A stretch of DNA of 64,000 nucleotides from Solea solea (Eukaryota; Chordata; Actinopteri; Pleuronectiformes; Soleidae), in the NCBI RefSeq assembly GCF_958295425.1, contig NC_081141.1, positions 13,193,500-13,257,499 on the forward strand, read 5' to 3'. The notes beneath the pieces are model-generated. The model was given only the letters and a program-made list of their open reading frames with translations, ran no database searches and was not told where the DNA came from. This document shows, in pieces, positions 13,601-25,600 of the stretch (position 1 is its first letter; each line of letters starts with the position of its first letter). The position numbers and the translations under genes are program-made.

Positions 13601-16600
13601 AGAAAGAGCGATGGTATGGAAAAGATCAGCTAAAAAAAAAATGAAAAGTGAGTTATTCTTACATCATGCATGTAAGAATCTACAGGTCTGTCTCTACTGA
13701 ATGCTGTGTGAGCAGTAACTACATTTATTTGTGCTCACGGAATCACTGAAGTGTGACCAGCACAGTGATCAATTATGAATGAGCAGCAGAGGTGGAAAGA
13801 GTACTGCAAATATTCTACTCAAGTAAAAGTACCACCATTTACTTAAGTACAAGTAAAAGTACTGGTGTAAAAGATTTACTCATGTTAAAGTAAACAAAGG
13901 TAGCTTGTTTTACTCAAAGTCAAAATTACTTTTTTAACAAGGTTGGGGTTCTTTCTTGCGCAGTGCAAAAAGGACAAGGCCAACATTTTTTTTTTAACTC
14001 AGTAGCAGACGTAGCAACAAACTGTTTTGAATTGTAACCAAAACCGTGTTGTGTACCGCAGGAAAAACATGTACGCAGGAGGGGATTCTCAGATGAATGG
14101 AGACATGCCTCATGATGGAGGTCACGGAGGAGGTGGAGGAGGTGAAGGAGGAGGAGGAGGAGGAGGAGGACACGCTGTAGGGGATGAGCTACAGAAGACA
14201 GGAAGGTATTTTTGAAAAACGGCTTAATGATTTTAATACAACGATGAATTGCTGCATGCATTTGCAGAGCTCGTCATCGAGCTTTGTCTGACCTTTCAAA
14301 CGTGGGAACGTCAAACTGAAGATTGATTCTGAACTGATGTTGGCCAAAATAGTTTTGAAGGCTGAGTTAAAAAGTAAAAGGCTCTATGGGTTGGGAAATG
14401 TAAGGTTGTGATATCAGTATTGTATTGGACATAAAAAGATGTATTGAGCCATCTCTTATATTAGTATGATAGTTGACATGAGTCAAATATCAGCTCCATG
14501 CATAGGTATAGTAGATATAGATAATCATTACTGTTGAAACACTCAAGTTAAATGAGAGTTTAAACCAGTGTGCGGCATGACTCGGTAAAAAAGAGATAAG
14601 AAACATAAAAAGGTATGTCTCATCACTCTGACTTTTGTCTTGTTCCTCATTCACTTTGCATAGAGCTGCTTTTGTTGTGCGTAGTATTTCACATTGTTCA
14701 CCTCAGGTTTCCCTGTTCTCAGGTTTTGTGGCGGTCTCATACTTGACATCAAAAGAAAAGCGCCTTTCTTCATCAGTGACTTCACTGACGCAATTCACAT
14801 TCAGGCCCTGTCGGCCATTTTGTTTATTTACCTGGGAACTGTGACAAACGCCATCACCTTTGGCGGCCTGCTGGGGGACGCTACAGAAAACATGCAGGTG
14901 AGAGCGCAGATTTTATAACCATGTAATCATTTTGTAGAGTGTCAACTATTTATGGTTTTCTTAATGTCATGTAAACATGACTAAAATCTAGCTAGTCTTA
15001 GTCAGACTAACATACCTATATAATGCGATCCATAGTCCGATTACGCCTGCATGTGTAGTAGTCGGACTGGAGTCGGACTTTTGTACCAAAATTTCCACCG
15101 GGAAGTAGAAGGAGACAACGTACCATATGGTGGTGGCGTCTTTCTTCGGACGACACAGCAACCACAAGCTCCTTCTAATTTGTATTGCGCATCTTAGTCA
15201 GACTACTGCCTTAGCTTGATTAAACTGTGCACTGACTGTTTCCGTCCATGTTCAGGGTGTGTTGGAGAGTTTTCTGGGTACAGCGATTGCTGGCGGGGTC
15301 TTTTGTCTGCTGGCTGGTCAACCCCTCACCATCCTCAGCAGTACTGGTCCTGTTCTGGTGTTTGAAAGGCTGCTCTTCAACTTCAGCAGGTTCATTCTTC
15401 GTTTTTTTCATTTTGCCAGTAGCTCCGTTTGTAGAATTTAAAAGGCACCAGTTTGGTTTGGCAACATCCGAGTAAGACTTCCTACAGATTTGAACCATTT
15501 TAATAGTTTTTTCTTAGTTGTTTGAGAAATTATAAACAAAATTGTTACAATTTAAAATGTCCTCGCCCCTTTGCAGAGAAAACCAGTTTGATTACCTGGA
15601 GTTCCGCCTGTGGATTGGTCTGTGGTCGGCGTTCCTTTGCTTGGTGCTCGTGGCCACTGATGCCAGCTTCCTGGTTCAGTACTTCACACGGTTCACTGAG
15701 GAAGGCTTCTCCTGCCTCATCAGCTTCATCTTCATCTATGACGCTTTCAAGAAGATGCTTAAGCTCGCTCACCACTACCCCATCAACTCTGATTTTGACC
15801 TGGACTACGTTACGCAGTACGACTGTCTCTGTATGGCCCCTACTGTTGCTGGTGAGAGGTTTTGTAACTTCAGTTGACACAGGCGACATTTCATTAGATT
15901 GTGTAAATGAATACATTAAAACATCTTAAGTGTAGTAATCTAATCTGTCATGTCATGTTTGAAAGTAATATTTGTGTGAGCAAAATCCAGAACAATATCA
16001 GGGTTTAATGTGATGAGAGTTGTTATTGTCTCCTCTATGAAAATGAATTGATCACGCTATGTCTATATATTGTAGATTTTGGTTCGCTGCTTTGTTTGTC
16101 AGAAGGATTACACAATAAAGCTCCTGAACCTAGTTGCACCACGCATGATGGGATGAGGCACTGGCAAGAACCCTTTAATTGGCATGAATCTGATTAGCTG
16201 CTGTCAGTTAATCACTTAAGTGACAATACATGTTAAACTGGTCTTCATCCAATCAGAACCACAAAGACGGAGTCCTCTCTGCTTGGAAGGGTTCACTGTT
16301 CAACAACATTATTTCTGATTTTCCTCCAGAGGAAGTTCACATACCACTGGTGGTACACGTACCACAATTTGAGAACCATGGCTATCGTGTAATACAGTCG
16401 TTACAATGAATGAAAGAGCTCCTTTTTTATTGAATTTTCTGTTGAAGGAAGCAACAACCTAAAATAATATACTATTCCACATAGAGTCTAATACATACCA
16501 GAGAAGGGGGCAGTTGATATGATATGACACATGATTTTTAACAGAATAATAAAAGGAATTTGATTTTGGTCAGTGTAAAAACAATACCTATGAAACCTTG

Positions 16601-19600
16601 AAAAAACTGCCATTATGTACAATATAGACAATATCAGCTTTTGCATTACATTCATGGTGGCTGCTTAATTGTGTACAAATGCAAACATCTGTGTTTAAAT
16701 CTTGTACTGAGAATGGGTTTCCTTGTGTTTTTTGCAGAAAACACTACAGATATCCTTGGAGATCCTTTAGAGGGCACTTCAGTCTGGTACTGGAACAACA
16801 CTGGTCTGGTAAGTGTTAACCATTTCACCATTCTAAATCACTTAAATGATGATAAAATGACAGTCATAAAGCTGGAATCTTGATCATCGCTCAGTAATGT
16901 AATTTAGTTGTAAGACATTTGAGGATGTAGTTTTACTTGTTAACTCGCCAAAACAACAACAACAACAACAAAAACTAAGTTCTGTTATTCCAAACATGTC
17001 TGAATGCATTTATTACTTTTCCTCTGTGTGGTGTGATATGTCATCTGAGCTACTATATACAGTCTCAACAATATCTTTACTGTAGTAGTATTGTATGTTT
17101 TATGATTCCTCAGTTTAGAAACACTGAGGTCTCAAGCTCGCGGCCTGTGTGCCACATGTGGCCCTCCAGTCCACTTCATGTGGCCCTAACATTACTTAAT
17201 ATGAGTTAGTATGGAGTTCATTCTGTATGTTATTTTTAGTAATAGACAGAGCTCATTCCATATCAACACACACTTTTATTTTGAAATTCTGTGAACTATC
17301 TACCATGGCAATATCATGATGGGATTTTGTGATATAATTTTATTATTATTATTATTATTATTACATGTCATTTGGCAGACGCTTTTATCCAAAGCGACTT
17401 ACAATAAGTGCATTTAAAGCTCATATTGCCCACCATCCTACTGAATAATTGCTTTTTTCACTTGACTGGCCCCCTACTGGCCAGACTAGATGCTCAACAG
17501 CCCCAAGGTCATTTGAGTTTGAGAGCCGTGGTTTATACTGAGGCGGTCTCTGTGTCGGTTACAAGCACTATTTTGGAGACATATTTGCAGGAATTACTAT
17601 TTATTTATAATCACAATAATCATTTGTTTCCTCTGTGCAGCCAATGAACACCACGTGGTCGTCCCTCTCAAAGACAGACTGCCTGAAGTACAAAGGGGAG
17701 CTGGTGGGCAAGTCCTGCGAATTTATCCCAGACATCACCCTCATGTCCTTCATCTTGTTCTTTGGCACATACGCCTGCTCAATGAGTCTGAAGAAGTTCA
17801 AGACCAGCCGATTTTTCCCCACCACTGTGAGTCACAACGATGCCGACACGCTGAGATAATTAACCCTAACAAATGACCTGTAAAGAAAATAAATTAGGTT
17901 TCCACCTGTGTGTGGAAGAGTCAGTTATGGAAAGCAACTTCTTCAAGGCTCTCTGTTTACTGTGACCTAGGTGAGGAATCTCATCAGTGACTTTGCCATC
18001 GTCCTGGCCATCCTCATCTTTTGTGGAGTCGATATGCTTGTCGGAGTCGATACTCCTAAACTTATTGTGCCAAGTGAATTCAAGGTGAGTCCTTCTTTGC
18101 CCCAAGGTCATTTCACTTTGATTTTTGAAAATTAACCTTTAACTTAACTGCAGGACAATTTATGTATTGTAAATGATTTAAATGTATCAAGAGTGTGAAG
18201 AACACAGTCTGGTTGGTTGACACGATCATCTACTTTACTCTCACGTAGCCAACAAGTCCTAAGAGAGGCTGGTTTGTCCCACCGTTTGGAGCAAACCCCT
18301 GGTGGGTTTACCTGGTATCATCTGTCCCTGCCCTGCTAGTCACTATACTGATCTTCATGGACCAACAGATTACTGCTGTGATTGTCAACAGGAAGGAACA
18401 CAAACTGAAGGTAAACAAGAAATGCTTGCGATGTTTGCTATTTTAATATTTATAGAGGTCGAATGCTGTATGTGAGTGGTTCAGCAGAGCATGTGGTTCA
18501 CAGATTGAAGTTATTGATCAGTAATTCCATAATAAATTCCAGCAATAATTGACTGGAAAGAAAAGTAGACTTTTGTACCGCCTCTAGTCTCTGTTTTCAG
18601 CCTTTGGGGATACTGGTCAGGGATAGATTTTGACCAATCACAGGGCAGCTCAAAGAGAGAGGGCACTCCTATTGGCTGCAGTCATCTGTCAAACTGAAGA
18701 TTGATTCTGTCTGTCTGTGATGCCCTGGTGGGAGGGGCTCAGGACAAAGAGATGTGATCCTAAAATGTTAGCATTTATTGACAGCTGTAAATGTAAGTTA
18801 TACATGCTTCATAAGTCATATTTCTATTTGAGAAGAAAAGTGAAGACTTCTCCTTCTTTCTGTTCCTCGTACCCAATTGTCAGTCTGTACAGGCTGTTGC
18901 TACCTTCACACTTTAGTTAAATGTGGCTGCCATTCTTCTCATGGGAGTGAGAGATGTTTCATGAGAGTGCCTGAACACTACAAAAAGCAACTACTTGGAA
19001 ATTTTCAGTGACTGAAGATGAGTAATGCTTTGACACACAGTAACTTGGGAATCATTTCAGAGAAGTACATACTGTAGCAGAAGCACAGTTTGTGCTTCTC
19101 AGTACGAGTCATGACATAGTGAACTCTCATGCTGTAACCTTCAATGATATGAAAAGAAAAAGTTTAGGTATGGACTTCTACAGCACACATGGTTCATTTG
19201 GAATAGCACCAAATAGAGACATTTTAAACTAAACACTGTAAACTACTGCTCTCAGTTTCTCTTTTTAACAGAATTGTGTTTTTGTACTTTTCCTCCTAGG
19301 TGGCTATCTAGATAGCCACAAACAGTAAAAGTAGAAATCTGCTTCAATACTTAGCTCTGCACAATATTAAAAAATCAAGCGATATTGTTGCTGAATATTG
19401 CTATGACGATGTCATTCGCCAAGTTCAAAAGGTTTAATACATTTATTTTTTGTTTGGAGGCGCCTCTCTGGGCACTTGAGGACACCGAACAATACATAAA
19501 TAAATAAAAACTCTAAGAAAATAAAAATAAAAATAAAAAACAGATAAGAAAAGACAATGTAGATAGTTAAGTGGGGTAGGCAGTTCGGAATAGGTGAGTT

Positions 19601-22600
19601 TTTAGTTTTGATTTGAAGAGTGTGAGAGAGTCCAAGTTCCTGAGGTCCGGTGTGAGTGCGTTCCAAAGTTGGGGGGCAGAGCGGCTGAAAGCCCTGCTCC
19701 CCATGGTGATGAGGCGGGCGGGGTGGACAGAGGAGGCAGATCTGAGGGAAGGGTGGAGGAGTTCGGACAGATAAGGAGGGGAAAGGTTGTGGATGGCCTT
19801 GAACGTAAACAGGAGGATTTTGAAGGCGATGCGGAGTTTGACCGGGAGCCAGTGGAGTTGCTGCAGAACAGGGGTGATGTGGTGGATGGAGGGGTTTCTG
19901 GTGATGAGCCGAGCTGCAGAGTTCTGAACCAGTTGGAGTTTATGGAGGTATTTGTGAGGTAGACCAAAGAGAAGGGAGTTGCAGTAGTCGATGCGGGAGG
20001 TGACAAGGCTGTGTACAAGAATGGCAGTGGAGTGAGGAGAAAGGGAGGGGCGGAGGCGATTAATATTGCGTAGGTGGAAGTATGCAGACCGGGTGATGTT
20101 ATTGATATGGGATTGGAATGATAATGTGCTGTCGAGGATGACACCCAGACTCTTCACCTGGGGGAGGGGGAGACAGAGGAGTGGTCGATAGTGAGGGAAA
20201 AACTGTCAGTTTTTGAAAGGGTTGATTTGAATTAGAAGCAATTCGGTTTTATCACTGTTGAGTTTAAGGAAGTTGGAGGAGAACCAAGATTTGAGCTTGG
20301 TGAAGCAGTCAGTGAGGGAGGAAGGTGGGAGAGTGGAATTCGGTTTGCTGGAGAGGTAGAGCTGGGTGTCATCCGCATAGCAATGGAAATGATTATTTAC
20401 GGAAGATATTGCCAAGAGGAAGGAGGTAGATGATGAAGAGAATTGGTGACGGGGGACGGGTGGGAACTGATGGGGTGGAGTTGGATGAACGGAGTGCGGC
20501 CTGAGAGGTAGGATTTAAACCAGTCAAGGGGCGTGTGTGAAATACCAATGGAGATTAATCTGTGAGAGATGGTGTCGAAGGCCGCACTCAGATCGAGGAG
20601 GATGAGGATAGTGAGTAAACCAGAGTCGGCTGCCAGGAGGAGGTCGTTTATACAGGAAGTTGTTCTTTAACCAACTTTCTTCAACAGAATAAGAATCAGA
20701 AATAATATGACTTCAATCATCCATCCATCCATCCATTTTCTACTGCTTTATCCTCCACACGAGGGTCGCGGTGGGTGCTGCGCCAATCTCAGCTGACATA
20801 GGGCGATAGGCAGGGTACACCCTGGACAGTTGGCCAGTCCATCACAGGGCCACATATGGAGACAAACAACCATCCACTCTCACACCTACGGTCAATTTAG
20901 AGTGTCCAATTTGCCTAATCTCCATATTGCATATTTCTGGACCGTGGGAGGAAACCAGAGAACCCGGAGAAAACCCACGCACACACGGGGAGAACAAGCA
21001 AACGCCATGCAGAAAGGCCCTTGTTCCAATTGGGGCTCGAACCCGTCTTCTTACTGCAAAGGCAAGAGTGCTAATCACAACCGTGTGGCCAGGCTTCAAT
21101 CAATCAGTCATTATTTATGTAGCACAGTGCTTTACATACTTGCAAAGAAATCAGTTCTGAAGCAAGTGCAGGGACTTTAATCAGGGTGTTACTGTATGTG
21201 TGCTCTCTTTCTGGTCCTCATCAACTTGCCTGTCTGTGTCTATTCCGGAAAATCAACACAAGTCAGAGCTTTCAGAAAAGCTAAGTTAAGTTGGTAAACC
21301 ACCCCATAAATATACCCATATCTGATGGGTACTCAAATGCAACTGTTGGACTGGCTAATCATAACAGAAGCCCCAATAATAACAACGCAGAGTAGAGTGT
21401 GACATTAGGACTCAATATTTACATAGGTAATATATGTTATCTCATACCTGGTCATGAAGAAAGTTGCATATTGCACCTTTAACAGTGTTAGAGGGAGGTC
21501 CAAAGGTCTGACATGATGCTCGTTTTCCTGATTACTGTTGTGAAATCGTGACTGGATTTATCCAAAGTATTTGTATTATACGTAAACATGGAGTGAAGCA
21601 TAAGTAGGGAGCGAGGTAAAATAAAAATAAAGATCTTATTCTCTGTCATGGAGGTCAACTAGTGCAGTACACATTCAATATGTGCTAGTTTTTTGAGGGG
21701 TCAGAAGTGGCACTTTCAGCAGTATCAGTTGTATTTCCACCGATCGTCTCTTGTATTCCTCATCCAAACAATGTCAAAGTCTGCACTGCACACACTGGTG
21801 CCCTGGACTGTTCAGTGATTAACAGTCTTTTCTGCTGCTTTTCTAGACAGATAGAAATTACAAACGTGTATGTTTGACCTTTTGTCCGTTTTCTCTACCA
21901 GAAAGGGGCAGGTTACCATCTGGATCTGTTCTGGGTGGCTATTCTGATGGTGGTTTGCTCCTTCCTGTGTTTGCCGTGGTATGTGGCTGCCACCGTCATC
22001 TCTATCGCTCACATCGACAGTCTAAAGATGGAGACAGAAACATCGGCTCCGGGAGAGCAGCCGAAGTTCCTGGGTGTGAGGTAAGTCTCAAAATGACACA
22101 ACTCTGCACTCTGTGATTGATAAATACTTGTTTTTTTGTCTGGTGTGTTACAACTGCGCTACACCCCGTTAAAGGTAAAGTGTGTTGGATTGATGATTGG
22201 GAGTTGCACCAAACTCAAAAGAACATTTACTGTATTAGTCTTCATCCTGTTTATTACTGTCTTATGTATAGAAGCCTATCTTTCCTTCAGAGTGGTTTAC
22301 GCCAATTTCTTTAAATCAGGTAGATTATGAGGAAAATAAAGCTATTTGAGTTATGTTGCATAATTGACAATATCAAACAATTACACTTTATTTGTTGTTT
22401 AAAAGTTGTATTTTTCCTCGTTTTGCTGGCATCACTCAGAGCCTCCTAAGGTGTGAGCTGTAAGCTGAACTAACAAACCGTTGTCTTGCAAAATCAAAAC
22501 ACCAAAATTCACTGTGAACTCCTTTGAGGAGAAAATTAATACCAGGCAGAAAGTTCAAGTCTTGTTTCTGTGATAATTATATTTTGTCTTTTGTTTTGCA

Positions 22601-25600
22601 GAGAGCAGAGGGTCACTGGTGTGTTTGTGTTCATCCTGACAGGACTGTCTGTACTCATGGCTCCAATTTTAAAGGTAATTCATCACGGATACTTAATGTC
22701 TTTTCAGATTCATCTCACCCAACTGACTTAGTGACTGCTCACATGAATGTAAAGAGTCAAAGATTAAAGTATGGTGTTGGTTTAACTGCTTTTAAGTCCA
22801 CAAACATGTGATCTTAGTTCAGCAAGTGTATATTAATGGGAGATTAAATAAAAATAGAAAAAACTCTATAAGGAAGACACAGGACATGCATACACATTGT
22901 GAATGTTGTTTCGTTGCTCTTTCAACAAGAAAAAAAATTGAGCTTACCATAATAAATGTGGCAAAAATCTTATTTTATACTTCTATTTTTGTGCCTAGTT
23001 CATCCCCATGCCTGTGTTGTATGGAGTCTTCTTATACATGGGAGTTGCCTCTCTAAATGGAGTACAGGTACATTTTCTGTTTTGTTACAAAATGAAATTT
23101 GAAACTGGAAATGTGGATAAAATCACTTTTTTTTTTACTTAAAGATACATTGTGGTAACTTGTCACTCGTGTATTATGTTTAATACAGCGTGTATTATGT
23201 TTATCTGTCTGTAGTTTATGGATCGTCTGAAGCTGTTGCTGATGCCAGCTAAACACCAGCCCGACCTGATTTACCTGCGACATGTTCCCCTCAGAAAGGT
23301 CCACCTCTTCACCTTCCTCCAGGTGCTTTGCTTGGCTCTGCTCTGGATCCTCAAATCCACAGTGGCTGCCATCATTTTCCCTGTTATGGTAAGGAAAGTC
23401 ATGATTTGCCCATAATGGATTTATTTCAAAAAGCCCTACTTCTTGTTCAAAGGCTGCAAATGTTTGTTTTCAGTATCCCCCGAAGCTACGTCTGATTGTT
23501 TGCACTGTTGGTGATTCTGGGACAGATTAAGATCTCAGATCTGTGCAGTGGCAAGAATATTTACATATGCTTTTCATATTCCTGGAGCCCAAAGTTTTAT
23601 GTTAAGGTATTTTAAAATGTCCCGGGTAATTCATTGTCTACCGCTTTATCCTCCACGTGAGGGTCGGTTTCTGGGGCCAATCACAGCTGACATAGGGCAA
23701 AAGGGCGGTGGACAGGTCACCAGTTCATCACAGGGCCAACACATAGAGATGAACTATCATGCACTCACAGTCCCGTGTAAGATTTAGGACTTTATACTAA
23801 TGTGTGATCAGCCACAGATAAAAGCAGCAAAGATTAGTCAGCCTGATGTGAACACATGTAAGTTATGAATAAAGTATGACCATTAAAACAGTGTGGAGAT
23901 GTTCAGAGAATTGTCTGTATGAGTGATAAACCAGTAATGACTGTTGTGGTTGCAGTTTGGAGTCAATAATGCAGCATTCAAGACTTTATTATGATCTATT
24001 TTGCTTTGAATTGTATTAACTTTTATTGTTGGTGGGCAGGGACTAAGAAGTCTTTAGATTGTTAATTGGATTTAAATGTTTCAAAGGTTTCTACCATGTT
24101 AATGTTACTTCTGTTTATGAAGGTGCAAATCTCGTGTATGCATATCTTGAAAAATGTCCTAAGTAAAGTTATACTGACGTGAAATGACAGTCATAATATG
24201 AACTGTGGGACTTTAATGAAAATCAATATGAAGGTCAGACTGAACTTGCTTGCTTTCAGATCCTCGCTCTGGTGGCTGTCAGGAAAGCAATGGACTACAT
24301 GTTCTCTCAGCTTGACCTCAGCTACTTGGATGACATCATCCCAGAGAAGGACAAGAAGAAGAAGGAGGATGAGAAGAAGGGCAGCATCGACAGCGATGCA
24401 GAAGATGTAAGTGCCTCAAGCCACAAAAAGTGAACAAAAGCCTGATTATTAAGTGTTTTATTGTCTGGCATCTTTGTGCCTATCACCATCCCGGAAATCC
24501 CTAGAGCTGCGCTTTTCCATTATGCAATTCTAGCAATAGTCCGCTTTACTCGGTTTGGTATCAAGTACGTCGTTTTACAGTACTATAAAGCTCGTCACCA
24601 TTGCACAAAACTATGCACAAAACTGCTGTGACGTTGTTTTATACGCAACAAAAACACACAAACTAGTGACGAGCAAAGCAGTTGTTTTACATGTACTGAA
24701 GCATTAGAATCAATTTATCAAAAACATTGGTTAAGTACTTCCTGCACAGTCACTGAGCTAAAATATGGCAGATTGGGTTGTGATGCATCTCACAATCTCC
24801 GGCTTTCAGCAGTGCTGTCAGCTAAATGTTGGAGATTAACACATATTTTCAGGATTTGAGGTCTTTTTTACTGATCTACACTTCGTCATTGTTCGGTTTT
24901 GATTCTTGTGTCGGTGACGACACTCTCTGACCAATCAGTGGCCGGCAGTCTGGTGACGTCACATTTTTAGTATCAGCTCATCTCGCTTGGAACCTCGCCA
25001 GAGCAGGTACTAGGAAAAGTACCATGTACTAAAACTAATGGAAATGGAATGAACTGAGTAGAGTCGAGCTGTGCCAAGCTGAGTTTGTTGTAGGAGAGCA
25101 GTCAATAAAATTACCCTCTCTCTATCTGAACTGCCCTATCATTGGTTTATGATGGGTCATACATTTCAAAGGCCATAAAGAGAGCGTAGAGGAGGTGCAG
25201 AAGTGTTGTTCTTTCTCATTTCATTTGATTAACATTATGCTTAAATCATACGATGGAATAATTACTATGACACTAAATAATCCTGATTTATAGACCATTA
25301 AGCCTCACATTTACACCAGAGTCTTTAAGTCTCTAAAATGATAAGAAATACTGTTATTATTATTAATACGGTTATTATTTGAAGAATCTGGGATTGTGTT
25401 TTAATATCAAATAACACAGACACCCACATCCAGACGCAGTGGAAATCAGCTTCTTAGATCCCTGGCATCCTCGCGTGTGACGCATTTACTGTTAAACAGC
25501 TGGTTTATGTGTCACTTGTGCACTTTTTCCTGTACTGTACGGTCCGATCCAAGTAGCTGCTCTCTCTCTCTACTGAAGCTTGTGGTTTAAATTGTGATTA

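Larger units (their letters stand above)
18411..21901 (+). other. slc4a4: slc4a4 intron 15 (repeat-rich)
   Basis: At about 3.5 kb this is one of the longest introns. It contains a repeat related to intron 2 (18560-18720), a LINE fragment (19430-20660, minus strand) and a SINE copy (20709-21105). Nothing recognisable in 21200-21900. Confidence 0.65.

Noticed and set aside
15522..15929. 135-codon + frame and 123-codon minus frame
   Set aside because: Shadows of slc4a4 exon 11, whose true frame gives conserved transmembrane sequence.
19602..20144. 180-codon minus-strand frame rich in Ser/Thr/Pro
   Set aside because: An out-of-frame shadow of the LINE post-RT frame at 19567-20157.
21030..21095. 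tRNA-like sequence (ggggctcgaacccg and flanks)
   Set aside because: Lacks a full cloverleaf and belongs to the SINE-like repeat family, so it is not a tRNA gene.
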